Below, in pieces: positions 46,405-57,300 of a stretch of DNA of 64,000 nucleotides. The notes under the pieces are model-generated. The model ran no database searches and was not told the origin of the DNA. It worked only from the letters and a program-made list of their open reading frames with translations. The DNA comes from Boesenbergia rotunda. Lineage: Eukaryota; Streptophyta; Magnoliopsida; Zingiberales; Zingiberaceae. Position 1 is the first letter of the stretch, and every line of letters starts with the position of its first letter. The stretch spans positions 55,270 to 119,269 of the forward strand of contig JAGFNQ010005631.1 of assembly GCA_024364735.1 (NCBI GenBank). Reading direction: 5' to 3'. Position numbers and translations under genes: made by a program.

Positions 46405-47973
46405 TGTTGGATCGAGATACACGATAGAGGGGGGTGAATATCGTGAAAAATTTTCGGAAGTGAATTAGAGTAAGTATGCAGCGGAATAAGAACAATCGCA
46501 AACACAGGGATTTTACTTGGTTCGGAGCCTGGGTCGACTCCTACTCCAAGGCCCACGATCATTGACCGTTTACTGAGGGCAATTCTATAATCGCGCAAAG
46601 ATTCTTACAAAAGTTTACAATTGTAGTACAGTAATAGTATAACAGAAATGAAAAATCAGTTCTTCGTTACCGACGTTCGATATCGGATGTTTCTCGGAGC
46701 AGAGGGACGTCATCAGCACTTTCGTGTCGAGTTGGAAGGTTTCTGGGGCGAAGCGCAGGAGCAGAAGAACGTAACAGCGTTGGAAGAAGTTGTATTCAGG
46801 CTTGAGGGGTCGAGGGCCTTTTATAGGCTTCTGAGGGTGCCTTGGCGCACGGGGGCGCCCTCCACGTGGCCTGTGATCCACTCACTTCGCGGTCAGCGAG
46901 TTATCCCTTCAAAATCGGGATAAGTCCTTGACGGGGGCGCCCTGGCTGACCTTTTCAGCGGGAGTATCGGCTGGATGAGGCTTATCCTCATCGCTGTCTT
47001 CAGGCGCGGGGCGCCCTGGTGGTTGGGGGTGCCCTGGGCGCTGAGGGCGCCCTGACTGCTGGGGGCGCCCTGGCTGCTGGGGGCGCCCTGGCTGCTGGGG
47101 GCGCCCCGGCTAGTATTCAGCCGAAGCTCATTTTTGCTTCATTTGTTTCATGTTCACCTTGGGGGCGCCCTACTCAGCTGCTGCCTCACTCCTTTGAGGC
47201 TCTCTGAGCTACAGACACTCATTCCTTTGGTCCTGCATCCAGGGTTAGTCCGAAAACAACATAAAGCAGCAAGTTGTTAGTTTTATACAGCCTTAGCTGT
47301 CTTGGTTCTGACTTTGGGTCTCTAAAATGGAGCCCTAGGTCGAACCGACGCCTACTGTTCCCTCAACGGAGAACGCGTCCTCACCTACTCCTCTCAAGAG
47401 AGTTTACCTGTCGCCAACCGGCTCCTCTAGTTGGACTTTTGCCCAGCAGTCCTTCGCCAGGACTTCAGTACCAGACTGTCCTTTGCCTGGTGCCTAACAT
47501 TCCTTCGCTAGGTCTTGTTGACTAGCAGCCCTTCGCTAGTTGCCTAGTAGTCCTTCACTAGGACTTGGTGACTAGCAGCCCTTCACTAGTTGCCTAGTAG
47601 TCCTTCACTAGGTCTTTGTGACTAGCAGCCCTTCGCTAGTTACCTGGTAGTCCTTCGCTAGGGCTTTGTTTCCTGGCAGCCCTTCGCTAGGAGCCTAGCA
47701 GTCCTTCGCTAGGGCTTTGTTTCCTGGCAGTCCTTCGCCAGGTGCCTAGCAGCCCTTCGCTAGGACTTTGTTTCCTGGCAGCCCTTCGCCAGTGCCTAGC
47801 AGTCCTTCGCTAGGGCTTTGTTTCCTGGCAGCCCTTCGCCAGGTGCCTAGCAGCCCTTCGCTAGGACTTTTCCTGCACACTTGAGTAACATTGTTAGAAC
47901 ACCAATAATACTTAACTTTGAACCCTTTGCCAATATCAAAACAAGGTTCGATATGGTGCTTCCTGCACCAACA
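46405..47973 (-). repeat. 5' LTR of Copia-D
   Basis: 1569 bp. Minus-strand TATA box at 46819-46825. GC-rich block at 46850-47170 with different repeat number from the partner LTR, and the hairpin array at 47430-47870. Confidence 0.92.
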
Positions 47974-48061
47974 ATGGGTACCTAAGAGACTTCTAAATGA
48001 TGCTTATGGATCAAAGATATGGGTACCAAAAGAGTATGTTTTCCATGTCGTATAGGTAAAG
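47974..48061 (+). other. Gag-pol junction of Copia-C after Copia-D
   Basis: Reading on from TSD atggg, the frame gives WVPKRLLNDAYGSKIWVPKE, the usual segment before the Copia protease, then a TAG (48054-48056). Joining 40711 to 47979 restores the uninterrupted Copia-C order. Confidence 0.7.
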
Positions 48062-51000
48062 GTGAAGGAGACCTCAACTATGTGGATAGTAGATAGTGGA
48101 TGCTCAAGACACATAACCGGGGATGTGAGCAAGTTCACCACTATTAGCTACTTAAGAGAAGGGACGCTCTCCTTTGGGAATAGTGGAAAATTGAAAATCA
48201 TTGGTAGGGGCACAATTGAGGTATCTTCCACTATTTCTATACATAAGGTACTTCTAATCAAAGATATGAAGTTCAATTTACTAAGTGTGAGTCAATTATG
48301 TGATGCCGATTTTAGAGTTGAATTTCATACTATGAAATGTATAATAAGGCATAATGAATCAAATGCTATCATATTAGAAGGGTTTAGAGAGGCAAATTTA
48401 TATTATCTTGATCTTACTTATGCTACTAACAATGTTGCTAAGTGTTTCATGTCTAAAGAAGAAGAAGGATGGTTGTGGCACCAGAGACTTGGACATGTCA
48501 ACATGAGAAGCATTGCAAGAGTGACCAAGGAAGAGTTGGTGAAGGGGCTGCCAATGATCAAGTATGAGAAGACCAAATTGTGTGATGCATGCCAAGAGGG
48601 TAAGCAATCAAAATCATCACACAAAGGTAAAACCCTAACCACTACTTCTTTACCTTTAGAGCTTTTGCATATAGATCTTTTTTATTGTCATAGTACTCCC
48701 TCACTTGTGGGGATTAAATATTGTCTAGTCATAGTAGATGATTTTTCTAAGTTTACATGGGTTTATTTTTTGAAACATAAGGATGATACCCTAGAGATCT
48801 TTATAGGATTTAGTAAAAGGGTAGAAAACGAAAAACATACCAAAATCAACCGAATTAGGAGTGACCATGGTGGGGAGTTCCAAAATGCAAGTTTCACACA
48901 ATTTTGTGTTGAAAATGGATACAAGCATGAATTTTCATGCCCAAGGACTCCTCAACAAAATGGGATAGTTGAGAGAAGGAACCGAGCCCTACAAGAAGCT
49001 GCTAGGACTATGCTTAATACATATTCTCTTCCTAGCTACTTTTGGGCTGAAGCGGTTAACACCGCTTGCTATATTCAAAACCTGGTGTTGGTACATAGGT
49101 TTCTAGGGAAAACACCCTTTGAATTATGGAATGGAAGGGTACCTCAAGTCCACTATTTTAGGGTCTTTGGATGTAAAGTCTACATCTTAAATACCAAAGA
49201 TGACCTAAGGAAGTTTGAGTCAAAAGCCGATAAAGGAATTCTAGTAGGGTACTCATTAACTAGTAGGGGTTATAGAGTTTACAACAAGAGGATAAAAGTG
49301 ATTGAGGAGTCCTCAAATGTTAAATTTGATGAAACAACTAGTACCTACCCTAGAAAAGCCTCAATTGATAAGGATATAGAAGAGGTCCAACCCCTTGCCC
49401 AAAGAATCCAAGACCTACATTTGGAGGTCAATGATCAAGGGGGAGTAAGAAGTACCCTAGAGGATGAGGAAGAAGAAGTAAATGAACCGACAATCTCTAG
49501 GCCCTTGAGACATCACCATGATCACCATATTGACCAAATAGTTGGTGATGTAACTCAAAGAGTAAGGACTAGGTCCTATTTTAGGGATCAAACTAGTCAA
49601 ATAACTCTAATCTCCCATTTAGAACCCAAGACCATTGATGAAGCATTGGGAGATGTTGATTGGGTTTTAGCCATGCAAGAAGAGCTAAATCAATTTGAGA
49701 GAAGTGAAGTTTGGGAGTTAGTTCCTAGGCCCAATGATTGCACCATTGTAACTACAAGATGGGTCTTTAGGAACAAACTAGATGACCATGGTAAAATCAC
49801 TAGGAACAAGGCTAGATTGGTAGCTAGGGGGTTTAACCAAGTTGAGAGACTAGATTATGATGAGACTTATAACCCCGTAGCTAGGTTAGAATCTATTAGA
49901 ATTCTACTAGTATATGCCGCTCACATGGGTTTCACACTTCACCAAATGGATGTGAAGTCGGTATTCCTTAATGGGATCATTAAGGAAGAGGTCTATGTAG
50001 AACAACCCCCCGGGTTTGAGGACCCTAACTATCCGAGACACGTGTTCAAATTAAGAAAAGCCTTATATGGATTCAAACAAGCTCCTCGGGCTTGGTATGA
50101 AAGACTTTCTTCATTTCTAGTGTCTAAGGGGTTTAGGAGAGGAACAATTGACCCTACTTTGTTCCTAAAATCTAAGGACAAGGACATATTTATTGCCCAA
50201 GTCTATGTAGACGATATCATTTTTCAGTCAACAAACAATAACTTCCTACAAGAATTCATCAAGTGTATGGAAGATGAATTTGAAATGAGTCTTGTAGGAG
50301 AGTTAACCTTCTTTTTAGGCCTTCAAGTTAAACAAACTAATGAAGGTACACATGTTTTTCAAACCAAATATGCTAAGGAGATGTTAAAGAAATTTGGTTT
50401 AGAAAATGCTAAGGTAACATCTACACCCATAGGAACCAATGTGAAAATGGATAGTGACCTTGAAGGGAAAATGGTAGACTCTAAGCAATATAGGAGCATG
50501 ATTGGTAGCCTCCTATACCTAACCGCTAGTAGACCCGATATACTTTTTACGGTAGGTATGTGTGCAAGATACCAATCTTGTGCCAAAGAATCCCATTTGG
50601 TTGTAGTCAAGAGGATCTTAAGGTATGTCAAAGGTACCCTCAATGTCGGACTTTGGTATCCTAGAACCCCTAGTGTTGATCTAATTGGGTACACCGACTC
50701 TGATTATGCGGGTTGTAAGCTAGATAGGAAGAGCACTAGTGGAGGGTGTCAATTCCTTGGGTCTTCCTTAGTTAGTTGGAGTAGTAGGAAACAACCATGC
50801 GTTGCCCTATCAACAACGGAAGCGGAATATGTGGCAATGGGTGAGTGTGTTTCCCAACTCCTTTGGATCATGCACACCTTAGAAGATTATGAGTTACATT
50901 ACACCAAGGTCAAAGTCTTGTGTGATAATGTAAGTACAATCAACTTAACCAAAAATCTGGTTCACCATTCTAGGACAAAACACATTGAAGTGAAACATCA

Positions 51001-51151
51001 CTTCATTGGAGACCATGTGGCAAGGGGAGACATAGAACTACACTATGTTAAATCAAAGTCGAACCTAGCCGACATTTTTACCAAGCATCTTCCCGAATCG
51101 GAGTTTACATCCTTAAGAAGAGGCCTTGGAATGTGTTTTGTGGAAGTGTAG
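48062..51151 (+). CDS. pol: Copia-C pol polyprotein (protease, integrase, reverse transcriptase, RNase H)
   Basis: 1029 open residues. Protease active site DSG at 11-13 (WIVDSGCSRHITG). GAG-pre-integrase with H140, H145, C174, C177. Integrase D205, D268, E304 with 35 residues between the last two. RT_2 domain about 541-760 with YVDD at 715-718. RNase H about 875-1005 (TDSDYAG, TTEAEY, CDN..). It ends GLGMCFVEV. All catalytic residues I can check are present and there is no stop. The start Met is an ORF start rather than a true initiator: pol is normally read with gag, and an upstream TAG (48054) and the Copia-D insertion now cut it off. Sequence type fits SIRE-like Copia. Confidence 0.93.
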   Translation: MKETSTMWIVDSGCSRHITGDVSKFTTISYLREGTLSFGNSGKLKIIGRGTIEVSSTISIHKVLLIKDMKFNLLSVSQLCDADFRVEFHTMKCIIRHNESNAIILEGFREANLYYLDLTYATNNVAKCFMSKEEEGWLWHQRLGHVNMRSIARVTKEELVKGLPMIKYEKTKLCDACQEGKQSKSSHKGKTLTTTSLPLELLHIDLFYCHSTPSLVGIKYCLVIVDDFSKFTWVYFLKHKDDTLEIFIGFSKRVENEKHTKINRIRSDHGGEFQNASFTQFCVENGYKHEFSCPRTPQQNGIVERRNRALQEAARTMLNTYSLPSYFWAEAVNTACYIQNLVLVHRFLGKTPFELWNGRVPQVHYFRVFGCKVYILNTKDDLRKFESKADKGILVGYSLTSRGYRVYNKRIKVIEESSNVKFDETTSTYPRKASIDKDIEEVQPLAQRIQDLHLEVNDQGGVRSTLEDEEEEVNEPTISRPLRHHHDHHIDQIVGDVTQRVRTRSYFRDQTSQITLISHLEPKTIDEALGDVDWVLAMQEELNQFERSEVWELVPRPNDCTIVTTRWVFRNKLDDHGKITRNKARLVARGFNQVERLDYDETYNPVARLESIRILLVYAAHMGFTLHQMDVKSVFLNGIIKEEVYVEQPPGFEDPNYPRHVFKLRKALYGFKQAPRAWYERLSSFLVSKGFRRGTIDPTLFLKSKDKDIFIAQVYVDDIIFQSTNNNFLQEFIKCMEDEFEMSLVGELTFFLGLQVKQTNEGTHVFQTKYAKEMLKKFGLENAKVTSTPIGTNVKMDSDLEGKMVDSKQYRSMIGSLLYLTASRPDILFTVGMCARYQSCAKESHLVVVKRILRYVKGTLNVGLWYPRTPSVDLIGYTDSDYAGCKLDRKSTSGGCQFLGSSLVSWSSRKQPCVALSTTEAEYVAMGECVSQLLWIMHTLEDYELHYTKVKVLCDNVSTINLTKNLVHHSRTKHIEVKHHFIGDHVARGDIELHYVKSKSNLADIFTKHLPESEFTSLRRGLGMCFVEV

Positions 51152-52125
51152 GATAAACTTGGAGATATTCGATTTGAAAAAGGGTGCTTGATCCATTAGG
51201 GTGATACATTTGGCTCACTTGTGCTTGTGGCACATTGTTGAACCATTAGAAGTATCAAAATATCAAAACTAGACCAACTATGGGGAAGACAAGTGTTTAA
51301 TCAATGAATACTTTGCCCAAAGATCATAGTTGAACATTTTAAACCTTTGAAAACCATTTTATGCTTTATATACTTTGCCATGCTTTTGAAAGTTACATAA
51401 TTGCAAAACTAGATTGTAAATTTGATACAAAATGTAGTGGTTTTCAAGGTTTTTGGATTTTTATCAAAACTCATGCATGTTTGAAATTTTATATGGACTA
51501 ATATTTTTTTCCTGATAGAGTATATCATTTCAAACATGTATGCAAAATTTTATAATTTTTAAAATTTTTCTGAATTTTCTGGAGGTTTCTAAAATTCGAC
51601 AGAAAACTTGAAAATTGAAACTGATAGCGTATCAGTCGACTGCCCCATGGGCAGTCGACTGGCACGTGTATTTTTTAGCTACTGTGAGAAATTTCAGAAA
51701 TCCATTATTCTTTCATTTGATGTCATAGGGTTGGGTTGCTTGAGGCAATCCTTTTGATGGTGTCAATGGGGGAGAATGAGTGGTTTAAGTTAGAATTTTA
51801 ACTTAGAATGGATGGTTTAAGGGTTTCTTTCTCACTTAGACCTTGAATGATTAAAAATGAGGAGAAGACATGGATTAAGGGGGAGGTTACCTCTTAGGTT
51901 GTGATATGTCTTACATTTTTTTAATATTGATTGAGTGTTAAGTGCAAACTTAACTTGGATTATGATTAGAATTGGAAATGGGGAGAAGACATAGATTAAG
52001 GGGGAGGTTACCTCTTAGGGTTACTATGTCTTTTGCTTTTTCAATTGCTATCGTTTGCTATTGTTATTGTGGCTGCTATTTATCTCTAACTTAAACATAT
52101 TGTCACACATCAAAAAGGGAGAGAT
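51152..52125 (+). other. Copia-C 3' untranslated region
   Basis: No gene. It contains a CAGTCGACTG pair (51630-51662) and a roughly 45 bp direct repeat (51859-51900 and 51980-52021) holding aagggggaggtta, a polypurine-like stretch. The true PPT abuts the LTR at 52112-52125. Confidence 0.7.
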
Positions 52126-53062
52126 TGTTGAGGCAATCAACCCTTAAATGATTGGAAGATCATGGTTTTGATGTGTGTGGTTGAATATGTTTAAGGTTAG
52201 AGTATTATGTTGTATTTGATGTGTGTGATTGAGTTTGCAGAACTTGGAGAATCACACATATTGGACATATCCGAGGGACGAGAGCCGAGGGAGGAGAGCT
52301 CCAAGGGCAAGCCGGGAAGTGGACTTCAAGGGCACACGTGAACGGTGGCATGGAGGCAAGCCAAGGGAAGGCTTGCGTGCGCATCCGATGGACGATAGCC
52401 AGAGGAAGAGGACTTCAAAAGGCAAGCCAAGGGAGCAGACCTGAAGGCACACGTGAAGGAGAAGGTCTGGAGTGGCTGGAGCTGAGCTGAGAGGTAGGGT
52501 AGTCGACTGGCCCTATGGCAATCGACTGCCAAAACCCACAGAAAGTTTTCGGCCTCGGACCAGTCGACTGCCCATGGGGCAGTCAATTGGTATACCCCGA
52601 AAACTAGCCGTTGGCTAGCAATTAATGCTAGACCAGTCGACTGCTCTTGGGGCAGTCGATTGGTGCGGGGCTGGACAAACTGTGAGTTTGTCCTGTTCAC
52701 CTATAAAAGGAGCACCTTTTTGCACGTGAACGGTACGGTTCCGTACAGTGTCGAAGTGCTGCTCGTCTGAAGAGTGTTTCATACTTCCTCTCTCATATTT
52801 CTTCATTCTGTAAAGAGGAAGATCGACTGTAAAGGTTTCTCCACCTGAAGGAGAATTTTCCATAGTGAAAGTGGTGCTCGCGGTATGGATCCTTGGATTA
52901 GTCACCCATCTGGGTGGATACCAAGTAAAAATATTGTTGTTAGCATTGTCTTGATTTCCTTTGCATATTATTTCCGCTGCGCTAACAGTTTTGTAGAGAT
53001 CCAATCCGAAAAAGTGCTATTTACCCCCCCCCTCCCCTCTAGCACGCCTAGACGATCCTTCA
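52126..53062 (+). repeat. 3' LTR of Copia-C
   Basis: 937 bp, partner of 38146-39075, with a longer C-run near 53026-53037. TATA box at 52702-52708; palindromes at 52500-52670, several of them decayed. Confidence 0.92.
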
Positions 53063-53379
53063 CTCTCCTCACTCTCTCATATACTATGAAAGATCTACTT
53101 CTTAAGGTGGAGACACCTCTTACAAGCTTATAAGAAGAATACAACAAGATGAAGCAAATACAATAGGAAATCTTACAAGATTTATAACAACAAGCTTTCT
53201 TTGCTTTCCTTGCTTTCTTCAAGCTTGAGATCGCCTCTAGAACTTTGGAAGTGCAGCAACACTATGCCCCAAAGCTTCTCTTGAAATGGCGAGGAAGGAG
53301 GAGAAGAATTGTGCGAGCCCTGTCGAGCGATACCGCTTCAAATCTGCGTGAAAACCCTATATACCTGACGCTTAGGGTT

Positions 53380-53745
53380 TCCTAATCGATTACCACGTCA
53401 GACTTAGCCGTTCAACGGCTATTTTTGAAGCTTAATCGATTAGCCAATCTATTAAGAACTACCTTAATCGATTGCTGAATCGATTCAGCACCTTTCTGTG
53501 CTCTCGCGCAATACTGCCGTAATCAATTGGGCAATCGATTACCGGACCTCTTAATCGATTGATCAATCGATTAAGAGAAGGTTGAATCAATTGCCCAATC
53601 GATTCAGCCACCTTCTGTTCTCGCAACTTATTTCTCCTAATCGATTACCCAATCGATCCACACCTTTCTTAATCAATCACCCAATCGATCAAGACAGCTT
53701 CTGTTCGTGAGAACCCAATCACAATCGATTCTCCAATCGATTGAG
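53380..53745. repeat. CAATCGATTG palindrome array in solo LTR-Y
   Basis: About 15 copies of aatcgatt, many paired as aatcgattg(a/c)(t/c)caatcgatt, in 365 bp. A different palindrome core from the neighbouring families, but the same arrangement. Confidence 0.85.
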
Positions 53746-53939
53746 CCCAACCCTAACTTGTGTGTACAAGTCTAGGGTTCCCTCGCCTAACCTTGGTCAA
53801 CCGTGACCTGTTAGGACTTCTCTACCAAGTGCCCGATCAATCCTTTGACCAACTTGGATTTCTCCTGCCTAGTTCCCAACTAGGACTTAACCTAATTCCC
53901 AACCAAGTTTACTTAACCCTTGAGTTAGGTCTAGTCTCT

Positions 53940-54265
53940 CGGTAGACTTCCACCTTGCCAGCGTGCAATCTCCCGGATCCACCTAGACCTCACCTAGTCC
54001 CACTAGGTCTTTTCCCATGCCAGCGTGCGATCTCCCCGATCTACCTGGACTTCACCTAGTCCCATTAGGTATGTCTTGTCTCACTAGGTCTTTTCCCATA
54101 CCAGCATGCGATCTCCCTGATCCACCTAGACTTCACCTAGTCCCACTAGGTGTGCCTAGTCCCACTAGGTCTTTTCCCATGCCAGCGTGCTATCTCCCCG
54201 ATCCACCTGGACTTCTCCTAGTCCCACTAGGTGTGCCTAGTCCCACTAGGTCTTTTCCAGTCAAG
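53940..54265. repeat. CCTAGTCCCACTAGG hairpin tandem array in solo LTR-Y
   Basis: Three to four units of about 80-100 bp, each with one or two cctagtcccactagg hairpins (6 bp stem, 3-base loop), joined by ..ccagcgtgcgatctccccgatccacct.. spacers. The ORF at 54017-54394 is this repeat translated. Confidence 0.85.
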
Positions 54266-54442
54266 TCTCCAGTCAACCTTGACCCACTTGACTCACACAA
54301 CATTCAAACATCATACGATATTCAAACATCATTATCAAACATTGAAACATCCAACCTTAAGTCTACCAAGCTTACCAAACATAAGCTCGCCTGAGCCTAG
54401 TCAAACTAGGTCAACCCTGACCTAACCAAGATTGCACCAACA

Positions 54443-54931
54443 GAATCTGTCAATAATCGAGTAAAGATCAAGGAACATAGTCTTAGGGAATACCAATAAT
54501 AATACCTCTCCTGCCACTACTAATTGGATAATGGACAAGAAACGTATACCCATACTATCACAGTTAATAGAGGATCGATACATCCAATTCAATGGGGATT
54601 TGACCATGGACTGCTCGTACCTGGGTAGATAGCCTACGAGATATATTTAGATATGCGACCCACAATGATGTGGAGAAGGTGGAGCCAGATGCTTAACACT
54701 TACAAAATCTAGCTATTACGTGGTGGAAATTACAGAAGATGATTTTTGAGGAATAACACACAATTGTTGATACAACAAGGCCAAGTCAACAAGGTGAATG
54801 TTATTGAAGCATGAGTTGCCATGTTAGTGTTGTAGCTGGATGCATCAGACAAGAACAGTCAACCTATAGGGTTTCGATGTTTGATAATATACTAAGATTT
54901 GGTCAGTTTGACTAAGGGGTAAGCCAAACAG
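54443..54931. other. Old retroelement remnant, continuation of the 15411-16764 host
   Basis: Non-coding in all frames. Some stretches, such as acgtggtggaaattac near 54718, could derive from a gag region, but stops occur throughout. Confidence 0.4.
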
Positions 54932-55673
54932 TGTTGGGACTTGATCGTACGACCAGAGGGGGTGAATAGGTGATCACTCGCTTGATCCACAGTTCTCTTC
55001 CTACATTGTTAGCACACAACGAAATACAAAATAAAACTAAAACTAACAAGGAACACAAACCGCTAACACATGTCAATTTACGTCGATTGAAGATGACGCT
55101 CCTACTCCATGACTATCCATAAGGTGGACGATCCCGATCCGTCGGTGGATGATTCCTCAGAAAGCCTCTTGCTAGCTCGTGTAGCTCTTTGTGGGTGGAG
55201 AAACCTCGCCACAACTTCGCAAGCACACCTGAGCACTTGTAGACTACTAATAAGTTTTAACTAAGCTTATTTCGTCAACCTTTGCCCAGCCAAACCGAGC
55301 TCTCTTAAGTAGAGCTCGTCCCTGATCCAACCAACACCAGTCGACTACCAGTTGTCGAATTCGAATGTTATAGCCCAACGTTCAAATTCAACTGCACAAA
55401 AGATCAGTCAACTGATCTCTCAATGCCCTCTACCAGTCGACTGCTCCCAATAGCAGTCGACTGCCCAAACCCTAATCCTAGGGTTTCAGCCCCGAGTGCA
55501 TTCACTCAACACTCGTCCTTACCCGACCAACCTAGACCTAGCCTTCTAGCTACTCCAATAGCCTTGCGTCCCTCGGATATCTCTCCATCCTTCACGTTTT
55601 GCTTTCTAGAGCTTCCTTCGGCCTCGATCCTTATTATTGGATCTTCCTCATTTGCCAAGATCACACTTGGTCA
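54932..55673 (-). repeat. LTR-E: SIRE-like LTR, first 742 bp, interrupted
   Basis: Starts tgttgggacttgatcg..gggggtgaatagg, with the tactccatgac..ggtggatgattcc and ggtggagaaacctcgcc blocks shared with other LTRs here. CAGTCGACTG palindromes at 55324-55475. Cut at 55673 by Sire-F; the remainder is beyond the window. Confidence 0.75.
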
Positions 55674-56699
55674 TGTTGGAACCCGGATGGCTAGAGAGGG
55701 GGGGGGGGTGAATATAGCCAGACACAAACATCTTTCGCTTTAGGGTTTCTCTGCACTTCACGGTTAGTAGCACGGCAGTGGAAACAATAGAAACAGAGTG
55801 CAGAAATGCAGGAAACAAAAATAGACGAAACCATCTAGCAAGATCGCTAACAAGGAGGGTTTACAAGGTTCAGGGATAACTTGCCCCTACTCCTTGGCGT
55901 GCCCTTAAGGTGGGTGATCCCTTGATCGTCGGCAGATCAAGCCCCGGTTAACACCGGATAGAAAGCAATCTCCTTCTCGGTGGAGAAACCTCTCCACAGC
56001 GTTTCAATCACAGATATAGGTTTAAGCACAATGAAACACAAGAAAGATCTTACTTAGCACTTAACAAAGACAAGAACACAACAAGCTTCCTCTGAGCTCC
56101 ACCCAGCGACGATCTCACGCAAGAACCCTTTCCCCGTGTCTTCTCGCTGTTGGACTTGAAGCTCCTTGTTCCTTCCTCCAAGTGCTCAAGCAATGAATGG
56201 TTGCTTCAAGATTGCAGTAGCTTGCTCAAAGTGATGGAACTTCAGAACATGCAAGCACGTTGTGGAGAACACAAAGTCGCAGCAAGAACTCAAGCAGCAG
56301 AACCTCTACCCAGCCAACTGTTCTCCGCTCCTTTTGTTCCTCCACTAAGCATCAGGTGACACCATCTCCCTGCACCCTCCAGCTGCTCACCTGCAACCAC
56401 TAGCTACTTCTGAGCTCCTCTGGACTCCCTGAGCCTCCCTCAGACCAGCCCCAGACAGCAGCTCCAGCCAGCGCCAGTGCCCGTTGCAACCTGAGATGGA
56501 AAAACAGACAAACTAGCTCCAAGTAAAGGTCTCCATTGACTCTCCTTGAGTGTTTGAATCTTCCCCTGTCACCTGCAGCTTAATCAGAGTGTTAGCATAG
56601 CATATCAAGCAGGAAATCATGTATCAGACGTTAAACGTAGAGAATCGGATACGTTCAGACGCGATCAGAGCGTCTGACAGTGCATTTTGAATTAAAGTG

Positions 56700-57300
56700 A
56701 TCGGTCACCGGACCGATCAGAGAGCCTCCTGATCGGTCACCAGACCGATCAGGCTGGGTCCAGATCGATCATGCTCCATCCTGATCGGTCCCCAACGCTC
56801 AATTAGAAATCGCGATTTCTTTGGGACTCTCCTGGATCGATCACCAGACCGATCCCAGGTTGTGGATCGATCACTAGACCGATCCACCCCTTTATCGGGC
56901 GATTTCTGAGCTTCGCAGTCCAAACCTCTTGATCGGTCACCGGACCGATCAGGGAGCCTCCTGATCGGTCACCTGACCGATCAGGTCATGACCAGACAGA
57001 TCAGGCTCCGTCCTGATCGATCATAGAGAGGAACCCGCAACGCTGGATCGTTCTCCAGAACGATCTGCACAGTGATCCTGATCGGTCACCAGACCGATCA
57101 GGAGCAGATCAGCAAGGGAACTCAACCTCACTGTTTGCTCCCTGATCGGTCACCAGACCGATCAGGAGCCAAGCAATGGGTGAAACGCATACTCCCTGAT
57201 CGGTCACCAGACCGATCAGTCATCGCTTGATCGGTCACCAGACCGATCCACGAAGGAGCACTGTGCCAACTCCCTGATCGGTCACCAGACCGATCCAGGG
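56700..57300. repeat. GATCGGTC..GACCGATC hairpin array in the Sire-F LTR
   Basis: More than ten copies of gatcggtcaccagaccgatc, an 8 bp inverted repeat with a 4-base loop, often extended by cct../..agg. Related gatcggtctgtggaccgatc copies lie inside the element at 60360-60780. Confidence 0.9.

Larger units (their letters stand above)
40712..47973 (-). mobile_element. Copia-D: non-autonomous Copia-type element (LTRs plus gag fragment), nested in Copia-C
   Basis: LTRs 40712-42281 and 46405-47973 (tgttggatcgagatac..gcaccaaca). Perfect TSD atggg at 40707-40711 and 47974-47978. PBS 46391-46402 (complement of TGGTATCAGAGC) beside the right LTR and PPT complement ctccccctttttgat at 42284-42298 beside the left show minus orientation. 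The 4.1 kb interior has one gag-like ORF and no protease, integrase or RT. Confidence 0.93.
38146..53062 (+). mobile_element. Copia-C: SIRE-like Copia element with intact pol, split by Copia-D
   Basis: 5' LTR 38146-39075, 3' LTR 52126-53062, both tgttgaggcaatc..gatccttca. TSD ctctc is at 38141-38145 and 53063-53067. PBS ttggtatcagagcc is at 39077-39090. PPT aaaaagggagagat is at 52112-52125. The order gag, protease, integrase, RT, RNase H is that of Copia. Copia-D (40712-47973) separates gag from pol. Confidence 0.93.
37993..54442 (-). mobile_element. Solo LTR-Y (about 1.5 kb of its own), split by Copia-C
   Basis: The left piece is 37993-38145 (tattaggaccggtagg..., a decayed tgttaggacc start). 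The right piece is 53068-54442, ending attgcaccaaca. Flanks gaacc (37988-37992) and gaatc (54443-54447) look like a TSD with one change. The order ttacttggtatccacctcc.. then repeat arrays then ..caccaaca is that of the other SIRE-like LTRs here read in reverse. No internal region is present. Confidence 0.65.

Noticed and set aside
53380..53745. CRISPR-like array from regular aatcgatt repeats
   Set aside because: Repeats are 8-20 bp, palindromic, irregularly spaced and inside a plant LTR; no cas genes.
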